A stretch of 64,000 nt of DNA from Halomonas sp. MCCC 1A13316 (GCF_014931605.1 NZ_CP053382.1:124001-188000); one strand, 5' to 3'. Shown: positions 53,343 to 63,775, counted from the first letter of the stretch. Numbers and translations: made by a program. The notes: a model not told the origin generated them from the letters alone.

Positions 53343-53576
53343 ATGCGGCGATACTTTGATGACCCCCAATGTGCCCATGCCCTGGGGAATGCTTTACTGC
53401 TCCTAGGGCTGGTATTGCTGAGTGTCGGTGTGGCGGGAGGCTACCTTATCGACGGCCGCCTGTCGCTGATCGCTCAAGTTCTGGCTCACGTACTGGTCAT
53501 TCTCGGACCTACGTTGGTGAAGATCGGATACATACTGCGGATTAATGCCCGACATCGCCTACATCTCACCTATTGA
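53343..53576 (+). CDS. Small two-helix membrane protein (PpyR-like)
   Basis: 77 residues from ATG 53343 with GAGGAGGAG upstream. Two membrane helices (about 15-35 and 42-64), ending LVILGPTLVKIGYILRINARHRLH. This pattern resembles PpyR-type small membrane regulators of Pseudomonas; that comparison is from memory and tentative. It is preceded by a perfect NsrR-type box and followed after 33 bases by sdhB. Confidence 0.65.
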   Translation: MRRYFDDPQCAHALGNALLLLGLVLLSVGVAGGYLIDGRLSLIAQVLAHVLVILGPTLVKIGYILRINARHRLHLTY

Positions 53577-53608
53577 TTTGCGTTCGCCTGGCGACAGGGA
53601 AAACAGCC

Positions 53609-54316
53609 ATGTTTAGCGTCCATCTCTATCGCTACCATCCCGAACACGACGCAGCGCCGCATATGGAAACCTATGAGGTCGAGGAGCGATTCCGCCAAGC
53701 GATGGTGCTTGATGTGCTCGAATACCTGAAGCATCAGGACACGACTCTGACCTATCGACGCTCCTGTCGTGAGGGGGTGTGCGGCTCGGATGGCTTGAAC
53801 ATCAACGGCAAGAATGGCCTGGCCTGTATTACGCCGGTCGCCGAGGCACTGAGCGGCACCGACATCCTGATCCTGCGTCCCTTGCCTGGTATGCCGGTCA
53901 TTCGCGACCTGGTAGTCGATCAAGCACAGTTCATGCGCCAGTTCGAGAAGATCCGCCCCTGGTTGATCAACAACGAGCCAGCTATCGCCCGGGAGCGCCT
54001 GCAGAGCCCCGAGGAGCGCGAGAAACTCGACGGGCTCTATGAATGCATTCTCTGTGCCTGTTGCAGCTCGGCCTGTCCGTCCTGGTGGTGGAACCCGGTT
54101 AAATACATCGGTCCTGCGGGTTTGTTGCAAGCCTACCGCTTTCTGATCGATAGCCGCGATACCGCAACCAGCGAGCGCCTGGCCGACCTCGATGACCCCT
54201 TCAGCGTGTTCCGCTGTCGACAGATCGCCAACTGCACCTGGGTGTGCCCCAAAGGGCTCAACCCGTTGAAGGCGATCGGTCAAATCAAAGCCATGTTGCT
54301 GAAACACGGAACCTGA
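53609..54316 (+). CDS. Orphan succinate dehydrogenase/fumarate reductase iron-sulfur subunit (SdhB-like)
   Basis: 235 residues. All three cluster motifs of SdhB are intact: [2Fe-2S] (SCREGVCGSDGLNINGKNGLAC, Cys53, Cys58, Cys73 with Asp as in E. coli), [4Fe-4S] (CILCACCSSACP) and [3Fe-4S] (CRQIANCTWVCPKGLNP). No sdhA, sdhC or sdhD lies nearby. It sits behind an NsrR-type box with a small membrane gene, beside hmp. It may replace NO-damaged SdhB in the main complex II, or serve another enzyme. I know of no established role for a lone sdhB. Confidence 0.85.
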   Translation: MFSVHLYRYHPEHDAAPHMETYEVEERFRQAMVLDVLEYLKHQDTTLTYRRSCREGVCGSDGLNINGKNGLACITPVAEALSGTDILILRPLPGMPVIRDLVVDQAQFMRQFEKIRPWLINNEPAIARERLQSPEEREKLDGLYECILCACCSSACPSWWWNPVKYIGPAGLLQAYRFLIDSRDTATSERLADLDDPFSVFRCRQIANCTWVCPKGLNPLKAIGQIKAMLLKHGT

Positions 54317-54354
54317 GGAAGACGCTGCCTGATGCGAATTACGGTAACTAGTGT

Positions 54355-54918
54355 CTAGAGCGCCCAGACCAGCGCCAACAGTATTCCCCATGCCATCAGT
54401 CCGAAGGCCATCACCGTGTAGGTGGCCGACATCACCATGACATCGTCATCCTCGCGCTCCGCGAGCGCCTGCAGGCCATGGTAGACCAGCCCGCATGACA
54501 GCATCATAGCCAATAGAACGCCGCAAACGATGAAGACCATGTCGGGAACGAACAGCGTCAGCGAGGAGAACCACAGCGGCAGCGGCACCATGGCAGCCAG
54601 GAAGAAGGCATCGCGATAGCTGAGCCGCAGGCGGTGGGCATTTGCCACGCCGTGGATCAGCCAGCTCATCACCACGAAGGTGAGCAGCTCGGCGGTGAAC
54701 AGTGCCGGGGCGATAATTGCCCAGGGGCGATCGGCCAGGCCGGACAGCAGGGCATCGCCGTGCCGGTAGATGGCGTAGTGCAGCATGACCGGCGGCAGCA
54801 GCGACAGCGGTAGTACCACGCGCAGGATCAAGGCATTGAGTGGAGGACGCTCGCGTCGCAACTGCTGCCAGCCTCCCTCTCGCGTGAAGGGAAGCTGCAG
54901 AATCAGGGAAATGTTCAT
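54355..54918 (-). CDS. Yip1-like membrane protein (copy A)
   Basis: 187 residues with about five membrane helices and the opening ISLILQLPFTREGGWQQLR. Close relative of the next gene upstream (54988-55551); both end in MSATYTVMA followed by a last helix. The pattern fits the bacterial Yip1 domain family, function unknown. It lies 69 bases downstream of its paralogue, probably in one unit. Confidence 0.7.
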   Translation of the reverse strand: MNISLILQLPFTREGGWQQLRRERPPLNALILRVVLPLSLLPPVMLHYAIYRHGDALLSGLADRPWAIIAPALFTAELLTFVVMSWLIHGVANAHRLRLSYRDAFFLAAMVPLPLWFSSLTLFVPDMVFIVCGVLLAMMLSCGLVYHGLQALAEREDDDVMVMSATYTVMAFGLMAWGILLALVWAL

Positions 54919-54987
54919 GGTTATGCCTATGCCAGTGTTATGTCGTGTCGTTTTTACATGCAGTGCTGCTCATTCGCTGAAGAGGGA

Positions 54988-55551
54988 TTAATACGCCCAG
55001 ACAATGGCCATTAGCAGCCCCCAGGCCAGAACACCGCCAGCCATGACGGTATAGGTCGCAGACATTGCCACGACATCGCTATCCTCGCGATGGCACAGGG
55101 CCTGCAGGCCGTGGTAAATCAGGCTGCAGGAAATCCCCAATGCCGCTATTGCCACCAACGTATTGAGCAGCACGCTAGGAATTAGCAGGGCCAGCGAGGC
55201 GGACCACAGCGGCAACGGCGCCAGGGCCGCAAGCAAGTAAGCATCGTGGTAGTCGATTGACATGTCATCGCTATTGACCACTGCATGAATCAGCCATCCC
55301 ATCACGAAGAAAGTGAGCAGCTCGGCGAGAAACAGGATCGTGGTGATGTAACGCCATGGACGCTCACCGAACCCAGCAATGAAGGTGTCTCCATAGTGCG
55401 TGCCGGCGTAATAGAGCAGCACGGGAGGAAGCAGTGACATGGGCAATACCACCAGCCAGACCAACTTCGGAATGGAGGGGCGTCCTTGACGCAGTTGCTG
55501 CCAACCGCCTGCGCGGGTGAAGGGGAGCTGCAGAATTATCGCGAGATTCAT
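54988..55551 (-). CDS. Yip1-like membrane protein (copy B)
   Basis: 187 residues from ATG 55551; a GTG at 55560 is possible but has no better ribosome site. Same architecture as copy A (LAIILQLPFTRAGGWQQLR; LLTFFVMGWLIHAVV; MSATYTVMA). A 17-bp palindrome in its promoter is shared with the divergent marR gene, so this pair may be a MarR target. Confidence 0.7.
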   Translation of the reverse strand: MNLAIILQLPFTRAGGWQQLRQGRPSIPKLVWLVVLPMSLLPPVLLYYAGTHYGDTFIAGFGERPWRYITTILFLAELLTFFVMGWLIHAVVNSDDMSIDYHDAYLLAALAPLPLWSASLALLIPSVLLNTLVAIAALGISCSLIYHGLQALCHREDSDVVAMSATYTVMAGGVLAWGLLMAIVWAY

Positions 55552-55576
55552 GGCGGACACCCCAGTCGAGATTTTT

Positions 55577-55593
55577 ATATCATGTTATGATAT
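55577..55593. promoter_or_regulatory. Palindrome between marR and the Yip1-like genes
   Basis: ATATCAT-GTT-ATGATAT, perfect 7-3-7 inverted repeat in the divergent promoter region. Its length and symmetry fit a MarR dimer site controlling both directions. Confidence 0.68.
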
Positions 55594-55650
55594 TGTTTAT
55601 GCGCCAAATCGGGATATGTCAAGACCCACCTTGTAACGGAGAGCGGCTCG

Positions 55651-56094
55651 ATGTCCGAGCATGATTCATCTGAAGCGGTATCCAGCCACTTGACCAAGCA
55701 GGATTTCGAGCGACTTTCCCACTTTCGCCACCAGCTGCGCTGTTTCTTGCGGTTCAGCGAAGATATTTGCCAGCAGCATGGTCTCACCTCGCTGCAGTAT
55801 CAGCTGCTTCTGCATCTAAAGGGGTTTACAGGGCGGGAGTGGGCCACGGTGGGGGAGCTCGCCGAACGGCTCCAGGCCAAGCATCACGGCACCGTGATGC
55901 TGGTCGATCGCTGCGAGCAGCTCGGCCTTGTGCAGCGTAGCCCCGGACGCAACGACCGGCGACGCAGCGAGGTACACCTACTGCCGAAGGGGGCGCAGCT
56001 GGCGGAGCGGATTGCCCAGGAACACCAGCCCGAACTGCGTCACCTGCAGGAAGAATTCACGTTACCGGGCTGGCCCGAGCTGCAGGATGAATAG
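55651..56094 (+). CDS. MarR-family transcription regulator
   Basis: 147 residues with ACGGAG upstream. Winged helix with LTSLQYQLLLHLKGF, TVGELAERLQAKHHGTVMLVDRCEQLGLV and the basic wing GRNDRRRSEV. It lacks obvious sensor cysteines. The palindrome at 55577 is its probable operator and the Yip1-like pair its probable target. Confidence 0.82.
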   Translation: MSEHDSSEAVSSHLTKQDFERLSHFRHQLRCFLRFSEDICQQHGLTSLQYQLLLHLKGFTGREWATVGELAERLQAKHHGTVMLVDRCEQLGLVQRSPGRNDRRRSEVHLLPKGAQLAERIAQEHQPELRHLQEEFTLPGWPELQDE

Positions 56095-56102
56095 TACCGA
56101 CT

Positions 56103-56680
56103 GATGTCACCACTCGCATCATGAACGAGACGGTACAGGGCCGACCGCTCGCCGATGCAGAGATCGTCAGTATCATTCGCGATTGGACGGTGGGTGAGTT
56201 GGGTACCATCGCTGCAAGTGTGGGAATACTGGTGCGCTACCTGGCTGAGCATTCAACGTTGCAGGCCAGGCTGCGCGGAGAGCCGGAGCTGTTACCAACG
56301 GCCATCGACGAGATATTAAGATTGGATGCACCGCTGATATCCAATCGGCGCGTGACCAGGCAGCCGGTAGAGATTGGCGGGCGGCAGATACCGCCGGAGA
56401 GCGACTGACGATTCTGTGGGGCTCGGCGAACAGAGACGAGGCGGTCTTTGGCGATCCGGATGAGCTTCGGTTGGATCGGGACCCCCAGACCAACCTGCTC
56501 TACGGCGCCGGCATCCATGTCTGTCCCGGTGCACCCTTGGCGCGCATGGAGTTGCGCCTGATCATGGAGGCGCTGCTCGCCGATACCCTCCACCTGGCCT
56601 TGATAGCCGACAAACCGGCGGTTCGGAACAAATTTCCTGCCGGTGGTTACTCATCGGTACCCGTCAGGGTGACACGCTGA
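56103..56680 (+). pseudogene. Cytochrome P450 remnant, N-terminus lost and frameshifted
   Basis: Only the C-terminal half of a P450 remains. Frame one (to 56408) holds the I-helix region GELGTIAASVGILV and the ExxR motif EILRLDAP; the homology shifts frame near 56396, where one missing base turns IPxGERLTILWGSANRDE into a stop. The second frame (to 56680) holds the heme loop YGAGIHVCPGAPLAR and the end. Sequence matching P450 begins soon after the marR stop, so about half the gene is missing. Confidence 0.85.
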
Positions 56681-56683
56681 ACC

Positions 56684-56711
56684 ATCGGCCGGCCCTCTGT
56701 GGCCGGCCGAT
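56684..56711. terminator. Bidirectional hairpin between the P450 remnant and nirF
   Basis: Perfect 11-bp stem ATCGGCCGGCC/GGCCGGCCGAT (56684-56694, 56701-56711), six-base loop, between convergent units. T-runs are absent. Confidence 0.6.
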
Positions 56712-56720
56712 CGGCATCGT

Positions 56721-57923
56721 TCATAGCCCGATCTGGTGAGCCCGATGGGTAAAGAATATCCCGCTGGGCGATTCGGCGGTTAGACGCGCCAGCTCCTCGA
56801 AGGTGTGCGTGTCGTAGACCACGACCTGGTCGCTGTCCCGCGCCGAGATCCAGATGTGCTCGCCGCGCGGGGTAAACTCCTTGTGCAGGATCGATTCCCC
56901 CGGCGCCAGGGTCTCGACCACTTCGAGGCTCTGAGTATCGATCACCTGAACCCGGCCGTTGTCGGGGTGGGCGAAGGTGACCCACACCTGGCGCTCATCG
57001 GGGCGGCTCATGACGAAGATTGGCTGGCCCTGCACCGGGATGCGCCCCACCAGCGACCAGTCGTCGCTGTCGGCGACCAGTACCTCGTGACGCCCCACCG
57101 CGGGGAAGAAGGCGAGATCGCCGGCCATCGCCCAACCCTCCAGGTGGGGCATCTTGTAGACCGGCAGGCGCTCCTCGCCGCGGCCGTAGTCGGGCAGGAT
57201 GCGCTGTACGCCATTCTCGGGGTGCCACAGGTCGAGCAGCGCCATGCCATCCTCGCCGAACAGCCCGGCAATGTAGTAGCGCCCGTTGGCGGTAATCAGG
57301 GCGTCGTACGGCTCCTTGCCCACGTCGCGGTACTTGTCGAGCACCGGCTCGTCGCCGCTCATGTCCAGGGTCCAGATCTCGCCGGCCTCGAACAGGCTGA
57401 AGACGAAGCGATTGCCGGGGGCATCGACCAGGCCCACGACCTTGGCTTGGGCGGTGGTGCCGTCCGGCGTCGCGTAGTCGGCCGGCACGTCGGCCACCAG
57501 CTCCAGCGTCTGGGTGTCGAAGACCTTCACCCCGCCCGGCTCATAGTTGCCCACCGCCACGAAACGGCCATCCTGCGAGATGGCGCCGCCGATGCTGTTG
57601 CCCGACTGGATGATGCGAGCGTCGATCTCGCCGGTGAGCAGGTCGAGCTTGGTCAATCCGCCGTCGCGGCCGAAGACGAAGGCGTGGCGCGCATCGCGGG
57701 TGAATTTCACCGAGGCGTGGGAGAGATCGCCGAAGCCTTCGACGTGGCGCAGCACCTCGCGGCGGGTGGTGTCGACCAGTGCCACGCTGCCGGTGGCGCG
57801 CTCGATCACTACGCCCAGGTCGCCGGTGCCGCGCAGTTCGGGCGCTGGCTCGGCGCTGGCCTGAACGCTCAGCAGGGCCAGGGCAGCGGCGACGAGCAAG
57901 GGTTTGAAAGGGAGAAGCGGCAT
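56721..57923 (-). CDS. nirF: NirF, heme d1 biosynthesis protein
   Basis: 400 residues with a signal peptide (about 1-24, cleavage after QASA) and a NirS-like eight-bladed propeller without heme c (GDLGVVIERATGSVALVDTT; LSHASVKFTRDARHAFVFGRDG; SILHKEFTPRGEHIW). NirF is a periplasmic factor required for heme d1 formation. It follows nirC by four bases in a unit that diverges from nirS2. Confidence 0.92.
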   Translation of the reverse strand: MPLLPFKPLLVAAALALLSVQASAEPAPELRGTGDLGVVIERATGSVALVDTTRREVLRHVEGFGDLSHASVKFTRDARHAFVFGRDGGLTKLDLLTGEIDARIIQSGNSIGGAISQDGRFVAVGNYEPGGVKVFDTQTLELVADVPADYATPDGTTAQAKVVGLVDAPGNRFVFSLFEAGEIWTLDMSGDEPVLDKYRDVGKEPYDALITANGRYYIAGLFGEDGMALLDLWHPENGVQRILPDYGRGEERLPVYKMPHLEGWAMAGDLAFFPAVGRHEVLVADSDDWSLVGRIPVQGQPIFVMSRPDERQVWVTFAHPDNGRVQVIDTQSLEVVETLAPGESILHKEFTPRGEHIWISARDSDQVVVYDTHTFEELARLTAESPSGIFFTHRAHQIGL

Positions 57924-57927
57924 AGGA

Positions 57928-58299
57928 TCACTCCTGTTCGCCGGGGCGCGGCGGGGCGGCCAGCGTCTCGAGGGGGTTGTCGGTCTGCAGATGTTCGGCC
58001 AGCCAGCGTGCGTCCGCGTCGCTGATCAGCGCCTTCCAGCCCGGCATGGCACTGCCGGGGATGCCCTGCAGGATGATGTGGGCCAGCGCCTCGCGGCTGA
58101 AGGTCGCCATACGGTCGCGCGGCAACGACGGGCCGAGGCCGCCGCGCAGGGTCATGCCGTGGCAGGAACCGCAATCCTGGTAGAGAAGCGTCTCGAGTTC
58201 CTCCTTGCGCTCGGTGGAGAGCGTGCCGTCCGCCAAAACTGCCACCGGGAACCAGCAGAACGCCAGCATCAGCAAAAGGTTGAAGGCGGGCATAGGCAT
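57928..58299 (-). CDS. nirC: NirC, monoheme cytochrome c
   Basis: 123 residues from ATG 58299, with GAGGAG five bases before it. Signal peptide (about 1-23), heme motif CGSCH and the likely axial methionine in GSAMPGWKALISDADARWLAEHL. NirC (cytochrome c55x) is a periplasmic electron carrier that takes part in heme d1 maturation and can donate to NirS. First gene of nirC-nirF. Confidence 0.88.
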   Translation of the reverse strand: MPMPAFNLLLMLAFCWFPVAVLADGTLSTERKEELETLLYQDCGSCHGMTLRGGLGPSLPRDRMATFSREALAHIILQGIPGSAMPGWKALISDADARWLAEHLQTDNPLETLAAPPRPGEQE

Positions 58300-58373
58300 G
58301 CAATCTCCTCGGGGCGTGGCGGTACCAAGTGTTGTGGCTGATATCAGTGTCTCTGCTGGCACTCGGGCGTGCC

Positions 58374-58387
58374 TTGACGGGGGTCAA
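58374..58387. promoter_or_regulatory. DNR/FNR-type box for nirC-nirF
   Basis: TTGAC-GGGG-GTCAA, a perfect palindrome. At -41.5 on the minus strand it would give a start near 58339, 40 bases before nirC. The 58300-58661 stretch contains this and the nirS2 box and no gene. Confidence 0.8.
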
Positions 58388-58464
58388 AGCGTTGGCATGA
58401 ATGGCCCGAGAAGCATGATCTTGACAGGCTCGCAATGTCTCTTTGGAGGTAAGTCGGAGGCCCT

Positions 58465-58478
58465 TTGACACAGGTCAA
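58465..58478. promoter_or_regulatory. DNR/FNR-type box for nirS2
   Basis: TTGAC-ACAG-GTCAA, a perfect palindrome. At -41.5 the transcript would start near 58513, about 150 bases before nirS2, a spacing like that of nirS1. Confidence 0.8.
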
Positions 58479-58619
58479 CCTTGCAAAGGAAAGCAGCGCA
58501 AAGCTCGTTAAATATGCATGAATTATACGTGTTAATAAGCCAATCTTTGGGGCATCAAGCATCCGGCAGTCCCATTTGGGGTAGCCATCCGGCCAAAGTC
58601 AGCAACGACTCGACCATGA

Positions 58620-60392
<1,773 letters not shown>

Positions 60393-60452
60393 CCTGAACC
60401 GGCGGCGGGCCCTGGTCCGCCGCCATTCGCCGTTAGCAAGTGAGCTGGGCCA

Positions 60453-60938
60453 ATGCCTTGTCAAATTCCCGATTTCGATGAGTTGGACCGCCGCCTCATC
60501 GATGCCTACCAGCGCGATTTGCCGCTATGCGAGCGCCCCTTTGCCGCCATGGCCGAACGCCTGGGCGCGAGCGAGGCCCAGGTCGTCGAACGTCTCCAGT
60601 CCCTGCAGCAGCGCGCAGTGCTCAGCCGGGTGGGGCCGGTATTCGATCATGCTCGGGCCGGCGCCAGCCTGCTGGCGGCAGTAGCGGTGCCCGATGCCGA
60701 GCGTGATGCGGTAGCGGCGGCGATCAATCGCTCGCCGGGTGTCAATCACAACTACGCAAGAGAGCACGACTACAACCTCTGGTTCGTGATGACGGCCGCC
60801 GATGTAATGCAGCTCGAGGCGCGCCTGGAGGCACTGGAAGAGGAACTGGGCCAGCCGCTGCTGCGCCTGCCGATGGTCGAGGGTTATCACATCGATCTCG
60901 GCTTCCCCATTCCCTGGGCCGAGTTGGAGGCGCCATGA
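60453..60938 (+). CDS. nirD: NirD, siroheme decarboxylase subunit
   Basis: 161 residues of the Lrp/AsnC-like siroheme decarboxylase family: N-terminal helix-turn-helix-like part (ELDRRLIDAYQRDLPL) and C-terminal ferredoxin-like domain (VNHNYAREHDYNLWFVM). NirDLGH decarboxylates siroheme to 12,18-didecarboxysiroheme on the way to heme d1. The HNYAREH form groups it with NirG. First of four tandem homologues; overlaps nirL by four bases. Confidence 0.88.
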   Translation: MPCQIPDFDELDRRLIDAYQRDLPLCERPFAAMAERLGASEAQVVERLQSLQQRAVLSRVGPVFDHARAGASLLAAVAVPDAERDAVAAAINRSPGVNHNYAREHDYNLWFVMTAADVMQLEARLEALEEELGQPLLRLPMVEGYHIDLGFPIPWAELEAP

Positions 60939-61453
60939 GCCTGACGTCACCGCATCGCGATACCCATGGTGAGGTCGACCCGCAGCGGCTGCGGGCTCTG
61001 CTAGAAGGTGGCCTGCCGCTGACCGAACGACCGTGGCAAGCGCTGGCCGAGCAGTGCGGCATGAGCGAGGCCGAAGTACTGGCCTGGGTCGAGCGCTGGC
61101 AGCGGGAGGGGTTGATCAAGCGGATGGGATTGGTCGTTCGCCATCACGCCCTGGGCATCCGCGCCAACGCCATGGTGGTGTGGGACCTGCCCGATGCTGC
61201 CGTGGCCGAGGTAGGGCGCCGCCTGGCAGCGGAACCTGCGGTGACGCTCTGCTATCGCCGTCGGCGTTGCTCGCCCGAGTGGCCCTACAACCTGTTCTGC
61301 ATGATCCATGGAACCCGGCGTGAACGTGTGCTGGCGGTGCTGGGCGACATTATCGAGCGCCAAGAGCTGCAGGACATCCCTCACCGCGTGCTGTTCAGTC
61401 TCAAGGCCTACAAGCAGTGCGGTGGCCGCTATACCCGCGAGGATCAGCCATGA
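60935..61453 (+). CDS. nirL: NirL, siroheme decarboxylase subunit
   Basis: 172 residues, same fold as NirD, with the NirL/NirH-type features IKRMGLVVRHHALGIRANAMVVWDLP and LCYRRRRCSPEWPYNLFCMIHG. Two in-chain cysteines near that motif are notable but the homologue pair with NirH has only one. Overlaps nirD and nirG by four bases each. Confidence 0.86.
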   Translation: MSLTSPHRDTHGEVDPQRLRALLEGGLPLTERPWQALAEQCGMSEAEVLAWVERWQREGLIKRMGLVVRHHALGIRANAMVVWDLPDAAVAEVGRRLAAEPAVTLCYRRRRCSPEWPYNLFCMIHGTRRERVLAVLGDIIERQELQDIPHRVLFSLKAYKQCGGRYTREDQP

Positions 61454-61932
61454 ACGTTGCCCGTGCCCACCGGCCCGAACCGGCCGAGTTGGACGCAGCC
61501 GACCGCCGCATCGTCAACCGCCTGCAGGAGGGGCTGCCGCTGGTGCCGTCGCCCTATGCCGCCGTTGCCGCCGAGCTCTCGCTCTCCGAAGGGGAACTGC
61601 TCTACCGCCTGGAGCGGCTGCTGGAGGCCGGGGTGCTCAGCCGCTTCGGACCCATGTATCACGCCGAACGCCTGGGCGGCGGCCTGACGCTGGCGGCCCT
61701 CGAGGTGCCGGAAGACGATTTCGAACGAGTGGCCGAGAAGGTCAACGCTTTCCCCGAGGTGGCCCACAACTACCGCCGCGAGCATCGCCTCAACATGTGG
61801 TTCGTGCTGGCCACCGAAACGCCGCAGCGCATCGCCGAAGTGATCGAAGCGATCGAGGCCGCCACCGGTCTGGCCGTCTTCAACATGCCCAAGCAGGAGG
61901 AATTCCATGTCCGTCTCCACCTGCCCGTCTGA
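61450..61932 (+). CDS. nirG: NirG, siroheme decarboxylase subunit
   Basis: 160 residues from ATG 61450, which overlaps the nirL stop (ATGA). Closest to NirD: SRFGPMYHAERLGGGLTLAALEVP and VAHNYRREHRLNMWFVLAT. Part of the NirDLGH complex. Its last 26 bases overlap the start of nirH. Confidence 0.87.
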   Translation: MNVARAHRPEPAELDAADRRIVNRLQEGLPLVPSPYAAVAAELSLSEGELLYRLERLLEAGVLSRFGPMYHAERLGGGLTLAALEVPEDDFERVAEKVNAFPEVAHNYRREHRLNMWFVLATETPQRIAEVIEAIEAATGLAVFNMPKQEEFHVRLHLPV

Positions 61933-62455
61933 ACCGGCACCCGCTGCAGGCTTCGTGGATGGCCTGGACCCACTCGACCGCGACATCGTACTGGCCACAC
62001 AAGGCGGTCTGCCGCTGGTGCCGGACCCTTGGAGCGCAGTGGGTAAACCGCTTGGCCTTGCCGGAAACGAGGTACGCGCACGCATGCAGCGCATGATCGA
62101 CAGCGGCGTGATTCGGCGCATCGCCGCGGTGCCCAACCACTACCGCCTGGGCTACGTGGCCAATGGCATGACCGTATGGGATGTCGACGATGCCCATGTC
62201 GAGCGCCTGGGGCGAGAGGTGGCCGGGATCCCCGGCGTGAGCCACTGCTACCGGCGCCCGCGTCACCTGCCCGAGTGGCCCTATAACCTGTTCGCCATGC
62301 TGCACGGGCGCAGCCAGGGCGAAGTGGAGCAGCAGGCCGAGGCGCTGCGCGAGCGGCTCGGCGATGCCTGCCGCGACCATCGCATCCTGTACAGCTCACG
62401 CATTCTCAAGAAGACCGGCCTGCGGCTTGCCCGCTCGTCCGGCCGGCCGCGCTGA
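61907..62455 (+). CDS. nirH: NirH, siroheme decarboxylase subunit
   Basis: 182 residues; AGGAGG lies just before ATG 61907, which is inside the end of nirG. NirL-like: IRRIAAVPNHYRLGYVANGMTVWDV and HCYRRPRHLPEWPYNLFAMLHG. The basic C-terminal tail (ARSSGRPR) is a small extension. Completes nirDLGH. Confidence 0.87.
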   Translation: MSVSTCPSEPAPAAGFVDGLDPLDRDIVLATQGGLPLVPDPWSAVGKPLGLAGNEVRARMQRMIDSGVIRRIAAVPNHYRLGYVANGMTVWDVDDAHVERLGREVAGIPGVSHCYRRPRHLPEWPYNLFAMLHGRSQGEVEQQAEALRERLGDACRDHRILYSSRILKKTGLRLARSSGRPR

Positions 62456-62484
62456 GGCTGACGCCGCGCCCAGAGGAGGTTTCC

Positions 62485-63696
62485 ATGTTCCGTGTCACCC
62501 GCTACGTCAAGTCGCTGCTCGAGCCTAACCCTCCCGGTCTTGAAACGCTGGGGCCCGCCCGCAAGCCCCCCGGTCCGGTGGTGATCTGGAACCTGATCCG
62601 ACGCTGCAACCTGACCTGCAAGCACTGCTATACGGTGTCGGCGGACATCGACTTCAAGGGCGAGCTTTCCACCGAGGAGGTCTTCCGCGTCCTCGACGAC
62701 CTCAAGAGGTTTCGGGTGCCGGCGCTGATCCTCTCCGGCGGCGAGCCGCTGATGCGTCCGGACATCTTCGAGATTTCCCGGCGCGCCAAGCAGCTCGGCA
62801 TCTACACCGGTCTCTCCACCAACGGCACCCTGATCGACGAGAGCAACATCGCGCGCATTGCCGAGTGCGGCTATGACTACGTGGGGATCAGCATCGACGG
62901 CCTCGAAGCGACCCATGACGAGTTCCGCCGCCGCCAGGGCGCGTTCCGCGAATCTATGCACGCCGTCAAGCTGTGCAAGCAGCACGGCATCAAGGTGGGG
63001 CTGCGCTTCACCCTGACCCAGCAGAACTACGAGCAGCTCGACGACATCCTGGCGCTGATCGCCGAGCACGACGTCGACAAGTTCTACCTCTCGCACCTCA
63101 ACTACGGCGGGCGCGGCCACCGCCACCGCAAGCAGGACGCCTGGTACCAGATGACCCGCGACGCCATGACCCGGCTGTTCGACCACTGCCGGGCCGAGCT
63201 GGAAAGCGGCATCGAGCGCGAGTACGTCACCGGCAACAACGACGCCGACGGCCCCTTCCTGCTGATGTGGGCCCGCGAGCATTTCCCCGACCGCGCCGAT
63301 GCGCTGGAACGGCGTCTGATCAACTGGGGCGGCAATGCCTCGGGCGAGCATATTGCCAATATCGACAACCTGGGCACGGTGCACCCGGATACCTTCTGGT
63401 GGGATCACGACCTCGGCAACGTGCGCAATCGCCCATTCTCGGAGATATGGCGCGATACCCAGGATGAACTGATGCAGGGCTTCCGTCAGCGCCCCAGGCC
63501 GCTGAAGGGTCGCTGCGCGGAGTGCCGCTTTCTTTCCATCTGCAACGGCAACACCCGCGTGCGGGCATGGAAGGTCACCGGCGATCCCTGGGAAGAGGAC
63601 CCCGGCTGCTACCTCAGCAACGAAGAGATCGGCGTCGAAGCAGGCCGAGAGCGTCGCGTGACCGCGCCCTCCGCCATCCAGGCCGTTGAGCTCTGA
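62485..63696 (+). CDS. nirJ: NirJ, radical SAM enzyme of heme d1 synthesis
   Basis: 403 residues with GAGG before the ATG. Radical SAM motif CNLTCKHC near residues 47-54, GGEPL, and a C-terminal SPASM-like cysteine region for extra clusters (GRCAECRFLSICNGN, PGCYLS). NirJ removes the two propionate groups of didecarboxysiroheme. It follows nirH by 29 bases. Confidence 0.94.
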   Translation: MFRVTRYVKSLLEPNPPGLETLGPARKPPGPVVIWNLIRRCNLTCKHCYTVSADIDFKGELSTEEVFRVLDDLKRFRVPALILSGGEPLMRPDIFEISRRAKQLGIYTGLSTNGTLIDESNIARIAECGYDYVGISIDGLEATHDEFRRRQGAFRESMHAVKLCKQHGIKVGLRFTLTQQNYEQLDDILALIAEHDVDKFYLSHLNYGGRGHRHRKQDAWYQMTRDAMTRLFDHCRAELESGIEREYVTGNNDADGPFLLMWAREHFPDRADALERRLINWGGNASGEHIANIDNLGTVHPDTFWWDHDLGNVRNRPFSEIWRDTQDELMQGFRQRPRPLKGRCAECRFLSICNGNTRVRAWKVTGDPWEEDPGCYLSNEEIGVEAGRERRVTAPSAIQAVEL

Positions 63697-63775
63697 TGGA
63701 AAAGCGCCGACATGAAAGAGTGTTGCCACAAAAAAGATTGCAAGACCGCGTTGACGCTTCGGGGAGAGGCCGACC

